Assembly (NCBI GenBank): GCA_030278955.1
Contig: JAOANR010000008.1
Span: 44,748,055 to 44,812,054 of the forward strand
From: Hygrophila difformis
Lineage: Eukaryota > Streptophyta > Magnoliopsida > Lamiales > Acanthaceae
Reading direction: 5' to 3'
DNA length: 64,000 bases
The stretch's first letter is position 1; each line of letters starts with the position of its first letter. The notes beneath the pieces are model-generated. The model searched no databases, was not told where the DNA came from, and saw only the letters and a program-made list of their open reading frames with translations. This document shows positions 33,906 to 46,321 of the stretch, in pieces. A program made the translations under genes and the position numbers.

Positions 33906-36019
33906 GTGCAGCAGCGGAGGCGTTGCAAAGCACATGGCGGCGCAAGCACTGGTTCCTTCCAATTAAAGCGAAATTACATTGAAACAATCACTCAATTTGA
34001 ATCGCAATTCAGAACCCCCAAAACATTAACCCTAAAATTCAACCCCAAACCCTTTGTACAACTCTCCCTTCTCTGCGCGACTGAACCATCAATTAAGATC
34101 AAATTTACTGAAAAGCCAAACAAAGTAAACACGGTTGGCGGTGACAACGACGCGAGATGCCAAACAAGTTGAAGAAAGAGTCGTTACCTTAATCAGTTTC
34201 TAGTGAGACGACGAAGCCGAGGGGACGCCGGCAGCAGACGAACGGGTGCAAAGCAGAGGAAGTTGCGCTAGAAAACGGCACACTCTTCACAATGGCTTGG
34301 GAAGGACGAGGGCGACGAGTAGCTTCGCAAGGAGATGACGGGAGAGGACGATCGCGAAACAGCGGAGAGCGCAGGAAGAGGTTTTTGGGGATGACGAGGA
34401 GAACATTAAGTTTGGGAGGGCATGTGAAGTAATTTGGAGCAACTTGAATAGTACTATTCCTCCTTGGTTACTATTCATTAAAAAGTTGCATATATATATA
34501 TTAGATATATACTAGCTGGCCGACCGTGCGATGCACGGCGTATTTAGTGTCTACAACTGCCCATGGAGGAAGTAATAATTGAAATAATTGTAGGTGAGGG
34601 TATATGGTTTCTTTATATGATATTTATTATATTGAAAGAAGTGTTGTTGTATTTAAGTTACAAGGGAAGTATGTAGGGCAGAGGAAGCAAAAACTAAACA
34701 ATATAATTTTTTTCTATACACAAATTTGAAATATATTTGATGTGAGTTAGATGAGGGATTTATTGTAAGACAAGAAAATCAGCAATTGAGGCTAAAATCC
34801 CAAAAATTTAAGAACTAACCAACGGAAACACCATCACCACCGCCACTGAACAAAAGTCCATTCGATCCAACAGACGGAAATCCTGCAAACCAGAGAAGCA
34901 TAGAACGGAGGCGGAGGGTTAGGGCGAATCTTGAATTGGGGAAGCAGAGAAGAAGCGAACAACGTACAAAAAATCTTGAAGGCAAAGAACATACCTCAAT
35001 GCACAAGGCAAATGGCTAAAAAGCATGCAAAGAGGCATACACCGTGCGCTAAAAGTTGTAGGGCAACTTCATTTCCCCTCATTTGGCAAGACGAAAAGAA
35101 ATCCCAAGACTTGAAGGAAAAACTCTAGTACAAGTTCAGCCACAGAGACAGAGCTGCACAGGGTGAGCGGAATCAAACAAATGGGTATATATATAGAATG
35201 AAGCAGAAGTGGTCAAAATAAAGAGAACAAGTGGAATTAATCCATCCTGTGGGTGAGTAAGACCAAAAGAAGATTCTTGGGCAGCAGCAGCAGCTAGCCC
35301 ACTTTGCAATGTAACCAGGGAAAAGATCTCAGGAAATGAACCAACAAATTTAGATTACTTCTCAATGAAATATAAAGCCCATCGGTATTAGTTTCAATAC
35401 TTTTCACTATTCGTTGCGTTTGCATCTTTTACATATATACCAAGCTCAAAAATTCAAATCCATGTCAATAAAAGGATACAACACGACTGCAAAAAAAAAA
35501 GAAGGCAATATAAAAATTTAGGAAAATAGAAGTTTCTAGTTTCAGAGCAATAATTATAAAAAATTTAAAAAAAAAAAGAGACCTGTCGATCACTATCAAG
35601 CCCCTCCTTTGCAGCCTTGGCTACAAAAAATATGGGAACAAATGAATAGAGTAAATTCAATAGTACCCAAGTACAATGAACCAGACAACAAAACATCATC
35701 AAAAGAAACAAATGAAACCTGTTTCTTGAATTGAACCGAACTCTGCAAATAGATTTGCAAATGCATCCAAAACTAACATTTCACCATCTATAATATTCAA
35801 TGGAGTCATTAGGAACACCACCCGAATATTTTGACCACGGCTAATAAGCAGCATATTAACAAATCCAACAACATATTATAATGAGATTCTATACTGAATC
35901 TGAAAAAGAAAATATAAGAAAAGATGACAGAAAGAAAGAAATAATGATGCAGCAAAAGTGCAAAGACACCTCAAAATCAAGTATTGTTGCATAAGTTTTT
36001 GTATTTTCTTAGATAAGTA

Positions 36020-36130
36020 TTTACTACCTAGGGGCAGTGTCAGTAGTTTGAGTATGTCGAGAGGAGGATCCTTCGATGGAATGCAAGAATCACAGAGAAG
36101 CATGTATCTGGCTGAACCAGCTTCAGGAAT
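36020..36130 (-). pseudogene. Unidentified exon-like fragment in Helitron B
   Basis: After an AG acceptor (plus about 36134), the minus strand reads GLIPEAGSARYMLLC and continues open to about 36010. Spacing and codon use look like a real exon. I do not recognise the gene. Confidence 0.35.
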
Positions 36131-37984
36131 CAACCCTGTTATATAAAAACCAATCCAAGAACCCCATGAGAAACAATGTAACCATATAATTACATTAGCC
36201 ATAAGATTTGAGTGAAGAGCACCAAAGGATACACATTTAAACGTGGTGGATCATAGGAGACCTGAGCTCTAGAAAAGGAAAGTGAATACCATAAGCCACA
36301 ATTTACTCTCTATTAACTATTTTGTAAAGTGTAACAAGTGTAATTATTTTAACAATTGAGGCATACAATGACATGAAATCCACATAACATAGATTCAAGT
36401 GTGTAGGATAATTACCTGGATATATTTGGATTTTGGGACAATACATTTATCCTTCTCGTGCTTACAAGTATGGCAACATTCATGCAGCTCATCAAAGAGA
36501 AGTTTTTCAAACAAGTATAGCAACGTTCAAGCAGCTCATCAAAGAGAACAAGTTTTTCAAACAACGATATTTCCCGCCCCTTGTAAGCTAATTTAGTAAT
36601 CTACAAAAAAAGAACACATCCAGATTTTACATTTAGAATCTAATGTATTTAGTTCCCACCAGGAACTTCCACATAAAATAAACTCTGATTTCCTTCAAGG
36701 TTCGTTAGCAATGTTTTGCGCCATTCTGGATGATCATCTCCTGAAATAATATTTAACAAAAAATTGTTATGCAGGAACAGTTTGTGACAAATATGTAAAC
36801 ATTATTGCAATCCTTAGAGATCGGTTATGGCTTGCACATTGTCATAAGCAGAACAGACATGAGTAAGCAATGTTAGAACCAGCTCTATGGGAAGAGGAGT
36901 GCACAAAAGTAGAACTAACAGCCTATTTACATAAGGAATGTAAAAAGTGCTTTTGAATAATTTCTTTTAGAGATCGGAAAATAAGTCGTAATGCATGTCG
37001 TTTAAGAACCACAAACAAATTATTTATGATTACATCACTTATAATGCTGAAATGACATTTCTCCTATTAATGCTACAAAGAGTGATCTCCGACGTGAAGG
37101 TGGCAATTTCCCTAAAAATAATGAAATTTACGTGATGCATTTGTTATTTTCACATAGTGTCCCATCACCATAATAATAACATAGGGGGGCAATATGAAGA
37201 TTTGGAGGAAAATAAATAGTATTAATAAATAATCTCAACCTAGAATTCAAATATTTATTTTAGCTTAACAAGTGAACCTACCTTTAGCTTAATAAATAGT
37301 AGTAATAAATAATCTCAACCTTTATTTATTCCTCAATGAAAAGGCGAGTTGGAAGCTTTGAATTAAAACCTCGTGAGAGGAGTTCTGTCCAAAAACAAGT
37401 TACATTGTAATACTAATACCTTTGCATGAAAGGCAACATAACTATCAAAAATTTCTTCAGGCAATCAATATTTTTGTATGGAAATAAAATAACTGATGAC
37501 AATAACCTTAGCAACAAATTCCTCCACAAAACTGGTACAGGATATGATATTAAAGAAACATGTGTATGTTCTAGATTTAAGCTAAAGTAATGTGTATTCC
37601 TATAAATTGGGGGATCATTAGAGAATTGATAATTTACCTTTGCTCGAGAAAACAGCAAAATCAAGCTGTATGTGTTGGCAATAGCCTAATAATTTTCAGG
37701 CATATTTGAAGGGGACATACAGTGTGCCCAAAATGGATGAAAGCATGAGGGTTATTTGGTGGCTGCTCAATCTGAGCGAACCAGCGTCCTGGAATTGGAA
37801 GAAGACTTAATACTCACTTTAAAAAAACCAATTCTCAATAAATTACAGCATGCAGAAAATGATGTTAATTTACGATTACGCATAAAGCTTGAAAAAGGAC
37901 TAATGTGATATCAATCAGTCGATGACTCGATTCCTGAACTTAAAAACATAGTGTCGGCAGAAATAAGAACATGTTGAGAGAACT

Positions 37985-38625
37985 TACCAAGTCTTTGCCT
38001 TTATTGGCAGCTTCAGATTCCGATGATGCTTTGAAGCTCTGGACTCGACTATATGATGATTTAAGTTTATTGGTTCCTGAAGCTTTGCCACCATTGTCAT
38101 GGTGAATTTCCTTAGACGGATCCTTGTGCTTCCTCATCTTCTCAAACAGGGCAGCGGATGAACAGAACACGAAAACAGTTCTCAAAAGAGTTCTTGGAAT
38201 GTGTCTTTTCTTTTTTGGGTCATGGATAGCTGAATCTGCATGAGGGCATACAGGAGAAGGCACGAGTACAACCGCGAAGATCTGATGAGCTCCAACTCGA
38301 GGCTCATGATCTGGATGGACAATTGGTGGAAGCAACTGATGGAATAAAGCCTCTAGAAAAGCCAGATGAACCAAAAATAGTATCAACGATCAAATAAGTT
38401 CAGTCACTTGCACAGATAGAAAGGAGACACCATGAATTTTGAATTTATAAGAAACCATACCTTGTTCTTATATGACAAGAATGATAAAGATGCAACAATT
38501 TGTGCTGTCCGAAAGACGGCAGCAATAGTTGTTCTAGTAATAACAATAATACTGGAGACGGTCTCTAACATGGTAGCCATTACATCAAGGATAAGTCCGG
38601 CATCTCCGACCTGTACATCAATGAA
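37985..38625 (-). pseudogene. Captured EFR3/SEMI-ROLLED LEAF 2-like gene fragment
   Basis: Two minus-strand exon-like blocks match the plant EFR3-like ARM-repeat proteins. The upstream one (about 38480-38625) reads VGDAGLILDVMATMLE and later FRTAQIVASL. The downstream one (about 37990-38350) reads LLPPIVHPDHEPRVGAHQIF and later VFVFCSSAALFEKMRKHKD. EFR3 proteins anchor phosphatidylinositol 4-kinase at the plasma membrane (family knowledge). Only a central part is present and no start or end is visible, so it is a pseudogene fragment carried by Helitron B. Confidence 0.65.
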
Positions 38626-40164
38626 AAAGAGAATTATGACTGTCGATTTAAAAAAAAGAAAAAAAATTGTGTTGCTGAAAGGAAAGACGACGGATAATTA
38701 TTCACAAGAGAGTAACAAAAATTTTGGGGTGGACCTTTTCAGAGAGCTCTGTAAGACATTCGTCAACTAATTGATGAATTTTCTATTCCACTTGATGACT
38801 TCGTGTCCCAGATTTGCATCATCAAGTGAAGAATGTATACTTCTACGCAGATGCCTCATCATGGGATGGATGGATGTAAAATCCTTGTTTTGAGGAGTAG
38901 AAATCCATCATGAGATGGATGGATGTAAAATCACTTTTGAATCCAAACAAGTAAAAGGTATTTGAGTTATGCATATGAAATCCACCCAACTTAGATCCTT
39001 TCATCCATACACACCCCTAGAGAATTCAAGAGGATCAATTAATTAAACCTCAAACTTGACATATTGAACTTTGTTGCAGTAAAACTTTTTAAATCACCAC
39101 ACCATCGATCATCCAGAACTAACTTCTACTTAAATAGCCCGATAGTTCAGGCTGGTAAAAGAACAATTCATCTCCATAGCACAGCAAAGACCAGTAATCA
39201 CACATAATTTTGAAAAATAAATTAATGCAATTATAGAACTCTACCTGTTGTTTAAAATAGCTAAGTTTGCTGCTGGCATAACGTGGAGACAGAACACAGA
39301 TAACAGATGAATGCTTAAAAAACTTCTTGGTCTCTTAATCATGTGTTTTCACCATTCCAGCCTGCATTTGAGGCCACCAAAACCAGTCGCCACAATGAAC
39401 ATAAGAAAATTTAATAGCAACTAAGAATACATCAAGAAAAATCAAACAGATTCATAGAATAGGGACGTGTTCATGGATGGGTCATGTAAACTATACAGGA
39501 GATATACTACAATCTTCATTTGAGTTTAAAAATAGTTACTTATACATGAGTACACACAAGTCACAAAAGAAATTCAAGAATAAAAATAGAAATTCTTCAT
39601 TAAGCACTGGATAGAAGCCATCATGGACCTCTTAGCTGAAATAATATGCGATGAGAAAATTGTGTTTCAGTCGCATTAACAATAAAAAATAGTTAATAAA
39701 TGTGCATCCTTATTAAGTTGAATGGCTTTTCCCAAACCTTACATTATTTGAAATTAAAGCAGGCAGGCAAATGAGTTTTCAGTAAAAAGTTACCAACACA
39801 AATAGTTCAATTAGCTTATACGGATTCTAAAATAATGTGGAGAACATTCAACCAGAAAGATTTGAAACACACAAAACATCTCAATCAACATTGCTATCAT
39901 AACCTTCCGTACCTGGATAAGAGGATAAGAAACCGTCGTTCTTCACCACAGTGCGCCAGCGCGCGGTGTGTGCGCCACGGCTGGTGGCAGCAGCCACCAG
40001 CCCTCCGTGATGCCCGGACCCCACCACCCTTGCCTCCCTCTCCGTCTCCCTCTCCTTCGCACCACCATCGCAGCGGCACCACTGCCGCGCCTCCACCCCA
40101 AACCCCCGACAGAAAAATTGAGGAAGAAGATGAATGGGAAAGATGGAGGCATTAGATTTCTTTT

Positions 40165-40985
40165 AAAATGTCAAATTCCCTGTGCTGGGGAAGAAGCACG
40201 ATTATGCCATTTCTCAACTTATCACGCAGTTGTCGCAACACTGAGCAATCTATTTGACTCATAGATGAAGGCATTAGATTTCTTGTAGAAAATGCAGCAT
40301 CCTTAGGAAGTGTAGCAGGTGGTTCATCACCATACTGCATAGTCTAGAAACACACAGGATTAATTTAATAGGCTGGTAAAACAATGAGAAAGGTATATTA
40401 GGACAAGACGAACCAAAATAAAATCTCCTCGAACACCATACAGAAAGAAAAGTTTACAAAGCTTTAAAAAGTACCAAAATAAAAGAGTGATGCCAATACC
40501 TCATCATTAGTTATATCATCATTTTTTATTATATTTGATTGAAGATGATCGGTTCGACAGGTTTCTGTTTCGCTACCTGTTACACCTGAATCTAAAACTT
40601 ACTTATCTATGAAGCCCTTACACAGTAAAAGGAGAAAAAAAAAGATACAAAGCAAATCTTAAATAATTTTACCTTGACTATTTCTTGGTGATAAAGCAGG
40701 GTAGGCAACATCTCCACCGACAATTTCTTTTATTATTTTCAGGAATGAAATCAAATAATTTCCCACCATACATCTCATTAATTTCTGAAACCCCTTCAGG
40801 AGGAAGAGCCTCTATAACAGACATATCAAGATATGGAAGACGATGAAGGTTCGCATTGTGGGCAAGACCAACATCGGAGTTGGACTGTCTCACAGAAGAT
40901 CCAGTTATACTGGAGTATGCCTGAGCTGAACTTGTCATACCACTCAGACTCTGAGTATCTGTAATAAAGCAAGAGAAGTAGAAAC
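40165..40985 (-). pseudogene. Captured REV1-like fragment with two ubiquitin-binding motifs
   Basis: Minus-strand blocks resemble the C-terminal part of REV1, the translesion DNA polymerase scaffold. One has LDMSVIEALPPEGVSEI (about 40775-40830) and the other IDCSVLRQLRDKLRNGIIVL (about 40195-40255). Both fit the ubiquitin-binding motif pattern with the Leu-Pro pair, though the second has Leu-Arg in place of Leu-Pro, a likely damaging change. The polymerase core is absent. It is carried on Helitron B, and the identification rests on the motif pair and spacing. Confidence 0.55.
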
Positions 40986-41279
40986 TCAAAATGTTATGGA
41001 TACAACAAAAGCATCTCTATAAGTCTTTGTTAGCGAAGAGTTACTCAGGATAGCTAAATCATAATGAACTAATACATACTTTTATACATATATCCCAATC
41101 ATATTTCAACAATCTTCAAAAAAAAAGGTGCAGGAAAATCCAGGAGTACATCAAAGAACCATAGCAATGTTCTCAACTACATATATAACTATCAACTAAA
41201 GAAAAGAATGGACACCGACTTTGGAGCAATTTAAAAACACCAACAAAGAGGCATCAACTTCACCTACATCACCATGTTT

Positions 41280-41294
41280 GGGGGGGGGGGGGGG
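41280..41294. repeat. Poly-G run of 15
   Basis: Fifteen G in a row inside Helitron B. The length may be uncertain in the assembly. Confidence 0.8.
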
Positions 41295-42399
41295 CAAATT
41301 TCATTATTGGCTTTAGCCTTTGCTGATGTGGAGAGAAGCCAAGGAAGGAAGGAATTCCTTTGTGAACTTCACCAATCCAAACATTAAGAATTAATTCAAT
41401 GAATACAAAGAGTTGGGAAAAAATAGAGATATATGCTAGGAATAAGCAATTACAATTAGGCATTCACTCAAATCACATACGATTTGTTCACCCAAATCCA
41501 CTTTGTAAAGACCCAATTTTGATCTTTAAAGATCCATTTTTACTCCTAATTATGGTGTCTATTAGACTATTACCTGCAAAATCTACCAAAAAGCAAAATT
41601 GTAGTATCACATTTCCTTCCACCATTGGAACAAACCATAACATAACCTCCGTTCGCATTAGTCTCTTTGGGCCAAAAGTTCCGCCGATAAAATGCCGCTC
41701 AAAGTGGATAGAGTGGAGGAAGCAGCCGCTAACATTAAAACTCATACTGACAATGAGACAAACAGAAGTACCGTAGAGAACATAAACAAACAATTAAGGC
41801 AAAAATCACCACAATACAAGAAGAGAAACAATTTAGCCTGAAATCCATGAAATTGAAAACAGCTATGCAACGGGAAGACCACGACCACCGCCGCTTGACA
41901 GCGACTCAGCCACCTACGACGGGAGGCCAGGGCCGTAAACCCTAAAATAGATTTGGGGGATTGTGGGGGAATGGTGAGTAGCGGCGTGGTAGGGTTACCA
42001 GTGTCAAATGGGTTGAGGAACCCTAGCGGCGGGCGCGGTGGGCGGCAGGCGACGCTGGAGGGAAGAGGACGGCGGCGGCGCTGCAAGGGGCGGAAGAGAG
42101 GGCGAGGTCGACGGCGGTACTTAGGGCAGAGCAGAGGGGGGCGGCGCGAATGGTGGTGGTGCGTGAGAGGCGAGACAGAGAGAGCGGCATTTGAGAGCGA
42201 TGCAGAAACCTAGCAATAGAGAGAAAGAAGATTTGATCCAACGGGCACTAAAAGTTTTAGGATTTTGGGAAGACCCGACCCTATACACTCTCATCCGACG
42301 GTGGAGATTGACATTAAATTTATAATCCAACGGTGGAGATCGAAATTGGATTTTGGATGGCACGAAAACCTAGGGTAATCCTCTTATAATATATAAAGA

Positions 42400-43855
42400 T
42401 ATATATATTTATTTACTTGCAAGCTACTGCTCTCATTTTTTATTTTTTATTTTTTCATTCTTCCACCTCCTCTCACAGCTCACTACTCCAGGCCTCCAAA
42501 CCCCATTTTTCTTTTTTAACCATACCCTACTTTGTCTCCACTGCCCCATTACACATTTATTTCCCCTCTCAATAATCAATACTTTCAATCCCAATCCCAC
42601 TATCTCTCTCCCGTCTGTATCTTCCTCTTTCTTTGTATTATTTTATTTTTTATTTTTTATTTTGGGATCTTTCTGAGTTGTTGGTTTATGGAGGTGTTGA
42701 GGAGAATAAAATTGTGCTGGTGCAGCGGCTCAAAGGTGGTGGCTCGATGGCAAAAGATGGTGAGGGACGATGGGGATGATGATGGTGGATGGGAAGGTTG
42801 AGAGATGCAGGCCACGGTGGTGGCGACTTGGGGAATTTTGGTGGTTTGAGCTATGGATTGCTGAGGGCGTCGCGGTGGTGGAGGCAGCCGGTGAGGTGAC
42901 CGGAGCTGCTGATCAGAGATGGTGGTGATGGAGGAAGAAAACTCCAAGTAGTTGGTCTTTTATTGCTAACAGTAGCTTGGGAACATTAACTATCTAACTA
43001 CCAATTAGAATAGAGAGATAGACTTGTATTAAATTGATTCAATATCCTCTTGGACCCATAAAGATATTCATGTTTGTGCTCGTTAAATTGAATAGTGTAC
43101 TACACAATAATTTATTTCATGTCTTATAAGCTAGATCTTGGAATAATATGATTCAACTTTAATTAATCATGGTTAACTCATATCATTTAGATTCTACTAA
43201 TCTCGCCTCGTTTGAGTCTAATACCTTTCTCCGGAACCTTTATTGCATATTTCGGAATTAATTATATTCGATTATTGGTCAAGGATTAAGGGTTTTAAAA
43301 ACTTAGTTACTTAGTATATATATGCACGGCTAAATCAATTCAAGTTGGAGTTCCAAAAATCTAACAAGCTACTATTTAATAATAAAGTATAATATTTTTG
43401 ATAAACTAGTTAGCTCACTAATTACATTGATACATCGCCATCGAGAAATTAGGAGTTAATTTGTACTAGATTGTTGGTCTTAGTTTTATTGCTTTAAAAA
43501 ACTTAATACTTATTTATTCAAATTTTTATAAGCTAATATAATATTTTCGAGCTCCTAATGCTCGAATAAATTATGTTTAATCAATAAATTACTTAGGCAT
43601 TATCAATGAATCTTTACTATCATAATTAGTATAAACTTTTGAATGTTTTATCGCGTACTAGGACTTGCTCTTCAAAATAATAATAATAATAATAATAATT
43701 TTAACTCATGACTTGTCTAGGATTGATTAAATAATCATCGTTTAGAAAAATATTATTTTTCATCCACTAACTAACAATTAAATTTATTATATAGTTTAGG
43801 ATAAAAATCTTGAATATCTATTATTCTAAAATTTAAAATTTTATGGGGTGTTATA
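42400..43855 (-). mobile_element. X 5' LTR, proximal part
   Basis: This resumes the X LTR after the Helitrons in the TA run and matches 12265-13740. In element direction it starts TATAACACCCC at 43855. Confidence 0.9.
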
Positions 43856-43860
43856 GTTGG
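43856..43860. repeat. Target-site duplication GTTGG, right copy (element X)
   Basis: Matches 9244-9248. Confidence 0.93.
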
Positions 43861-44568
43861 GAGGACCACTTGCCGTTAATCGAATTCTCGTACAACAACA
43901 GCTATCACGCTAGCATTGGCATGGCACCGTTCGAAGCTCTTTACGGACGGAAGTGTCGCAGTCCGTTGTGCTGGGCAAGGGGTGATAATCCGGTAGTTGT
44001 TGGACCACAACTCATTGAAGATATGAGCAAACAAATCAAGGTGGTTCAACAAAAGATGAAGGCCGCACAGGACCGACAGAAGAGTTACGCCGACACTAGG
44101 CGACAAAAGTTGGAATTTGAGGTGGGAGACAAAGTCATGCTGAAAGTGTCGCCCATGAAGGGAGTGATGCGATTCGGTAAATGAGGAAAGCTGAGTCCTC
44201 GCTACTTAGGTCCCTACGAGATTCTTGAACGTGTGGGTACCTTGGCCTACCGTTTGGCACTTCCACCGGAATTATCGCGAGTGCACAATGTCTTTCACGT
44301 TTCTCAATTGAAGAAATATGTGCACGATCCAACTCATGTGTTGCAACCAGATGTGATCGAACTGGACGACGACTTGACATATGAGGAGTATCCGATCAAG
44401 ATACTTGATGTCAAGGAAAGGGTCACAAGGAACAAGACTGTGACGATGGTGAAAATTCTATGGTCAAATCATGGCACTGAGGAAGCAACGTGGGAATTGG
44501 AAGCGGATATGAACCAGAAATATCCCAACCTTTTCCGAAGCGACTCAGAAGCAGTTATGGGGGAATAA
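43861..44568 (+). pseudogene. Z gag-pol polyprotein, part 2 (integrase end, GPY/F, chromodomain)
   Basis: This continues the integrase exactly where part 1 stops: [20 protein letters not shown] follows the Trp codon at the X insertion. It then holds the GPY/F-like module and a chromodomain-like end, close to Y residues 1320-1558. An in-frame TGA at 44182-44184 replaces an Arg codon of Y, so this half is also broken. The true stop is at 44566-44568. Confidence 0.92.
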
Positions 44569-44705
44569 CTGCAATCCTAAGGGGGAGAGGATGTGACACC
44601 CCACACAAGAGTCATCGCGTACCGATGTAACAATTTAAAATTGCAAGCTTCAAAAATTTCTGTGTGCCAATTAGTTGCATCGTCTAGCTTTCCGAAGTGC
44701 GACCC
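44569..44705 (+). other. Z 3' region with relic upstream PPT/LTR start
   Basis: A purine tract at 44579-44591 is followed by TGTGACACCCC (44592), the same arrangement as a functional polypurine tract plus LTR start in Y and V, but Z does not use it as its LTR edge. No gene is seen. Confidence 0.6.
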
Positions 44706-44743
44706 AACTTCGAGGACGAAGTTGATTTCTAAGGAGGGTAGAC
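44705..44743 (+). other. Z hairpin and functional polypurine tract
   Basis: The hairpin CAACTTCG-AGGA-CGAAGTTG (44705-44724) is followed by AAGGAGGGTAGAC (44731-44743), directly before the 3' LTR. Confidence 0.8.
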
Positions 44744-45777
44744 TGTAATACCCGAGAAATCAACATCGAATATTAAATCCAAATATTAGAGAATTGGATT
44801 TAATTATCAAAACCGAAATAATTCCGAAAGAGCGGAATTAAATATTTTCGGACGATAACAACTCGAAGAGAGTTATCGGATCATCCAACGATCATGAATA
44901 GTTCATATTATGATTTTTAGAAAATTTAAAAATCATAATTATATATTAAAAAAAAAGATCGCGCAGCAGACTGCCGCGCGGTGGCGGCGCGTGGGGCGCG
45001 TGGAGCCCGTGCCGGCCGGCAGAAGGCGGCGTTTCAAGCGTTGCACGAGGTTTCAACTCCGATTTTCGAAAATTTTCATTTCCAATCGATCCAATTCAGA
45101 TCCTCAGTCATTAAAGGATGTTGTGAGATGCATTGGATAAATTTTAAGTGCATTAAACTCCCATTCAAGTTGGAAAATAGGGGATACATGTATACAATGT
45201 GAGATTAAATGAACCATGTGGTTCAAGGTTGGTGAATGTGGGATTTGGGAGCTTTAATTCGTCCCTTGACTGCTATTAATCCTCCTTAGCTTTCCTAGGA
45301 ACATTAGTGCAGCCCTTGGGAAGCTTAATACTCCCTATACTCATCCTAAATCAGTCACAAACCTACCCTCATTACCTAATCCGAATTTCAGAAACACAAT
45401 TGAGAGTAGTGAGCTTTGGGGAGAGTTCTTCGGTTTTCCAGAGATTTTGGTCGATCCTCAAGCGCCCTAGGCGATCATCCATTGATAGGTAAGTGTTCTA
45501 ATCCATCCCTTGTGCCCTAACTTCGAATTTCAAGCCTCAAATCTAAGGATCTTTTCCAATCACTTCAAAATAGGATTCGTTCGGTAGATCTTGGAAGAGT
45601 GGGGCTGTCTTGCTCGAGTTTGGGGCAACCACCAAAGGAGTTTTCGATCCCAATCTCTTACCAAGTGTGTTGTGCATACCAATTTTTAGGGGTTTTGGTG
45701 GAGTATACATCAAGCTCTTATTTAGAAAGGTGTGGCGGTTGCGTCCCGGCCTGGGTGATCAAATCCGGGGTGTTACA
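44744..45777 (+). mobile_element. Element Z, 3' LTR with internal 1.5 kb deletion
   Basis: Both LTR ends are present, but the middle, equivalent to about 2755-4262 of the 5' copy, is missing. The junction near 45718 falls in TCTTATT, which occurs at both edges in the 5' copy. The hairpin pair and acceptor module are lost. Confidence 0.9.
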
Positions 45778-45782
45778 ATAGA
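45778..45782. repeat. Target-site duplication ATAGA, right copy (element Z)
   Basis: Matches 1787-1791. Confidence 0.85.
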
Positions 45783-46321
45783 GGTCCAAGAATTTTAATT
45801 ATTATTTTAAAGCATTAGTTCCATGGAATAAATTTTTATTTTTAAAACCCATGGAAATTAGAAAATATATATATATATATATATAGTGCATGAGTTATTC
45901 TGGGGGGGAATCATCATCTGCATGTGCATACCACATTTTTTTTGTATACCTTAGAGAACCTAGAAGCGATATGTTCTAACTTAGACCTTTTGTTTGCACT
46001 AGATGACTTAGACGCTTGACATCAAATTCGGAGCGCTAACTAGAGACTGATCTTGCCTTAGTTCTAGATCGCGTTCATCTAAGCGCACGCCTAAGCATAA
46101 CAAATCTCGGCCTTAGCCATTCTTGTCCTTGTGCAAATTAAACAATTCCCTTATGTTGATTAATAAAAATTAAATTTTTATTAAAACACTCTTGTTCCAA
46201 AAACCTTGTTTGGTTACCCAAACAATAAATCTGAAAATTCGAAATTAGAAATTCACGACGTCTTGTTCAAGCGATCTATCTAAAATCTGATAAGCCAATC
46301 CATATACGTGTATAACAGAAA
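45783..46321 (+). mobile_element. W leader, right part
   Basis: Continues the W leader after Z. It includes a TA run (45867-45885). No counterpart of the coiled-coil ORF of Y and Z is found; the possible start near 46001 is closed by TAG after two codons. Confidence 0.7.

Larger units (their letters stand above)
29670..34505 (-). mobile_element. Helitron A (minus strand, gene-capturing)
   Basis: On the minus strand the 3' end is a GC-rich hairpin (stem GCGCGCA, plus 29686-29692 with 29699-29705) followed about 12 bases later by CTAG-T (plus 29670-29673). The 5' end reads A-TCTAATATAT (plus 34505 leftwards). This fits Helitron rules: TC start, hairpin plus CTRR end, insertion between A and T. 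The 4.8 kb interior has no Rep/helicase and carries exon-like fragments of at least two genes. 29675-32100 holds further exon-like pieces (for example minus-strand 30225-30310) that I could not identify. Confidence 0.75.
34512..42399 (-). mobile_element. Helitron B (minus strand, gene-capturing)
   Basis: On the minus strand the 3' end is the hairpin CCGTGC-ATC-GCACGG (plus 34524-34538) followed by CTAG-T (plus 34512-34515). The 5' end is A-TCTTTATATATTATAAGAGG (plus 42399 leftwards). The 7.9 kb interior lacks Rep/helicase and carries fragments of several intron-containing genes on the minus strand, including EFR3-like and REV1-like pieces. Other exon-like frames at about 35720-35860, 36020-36130, 36440-36580 and 36650-36740 are unidentified. 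A GC-rich first-exon-like block lies at 41870-42220. It is separated from Helitron A by TATATA only. Confidence 0.75.

Noticed and set aside
39835..40264. Pro/Arg-rich ORFs in Helitron B
   Set aside because: They are GC-rich low-complexity in several frames at once; no homologous motif was seen.
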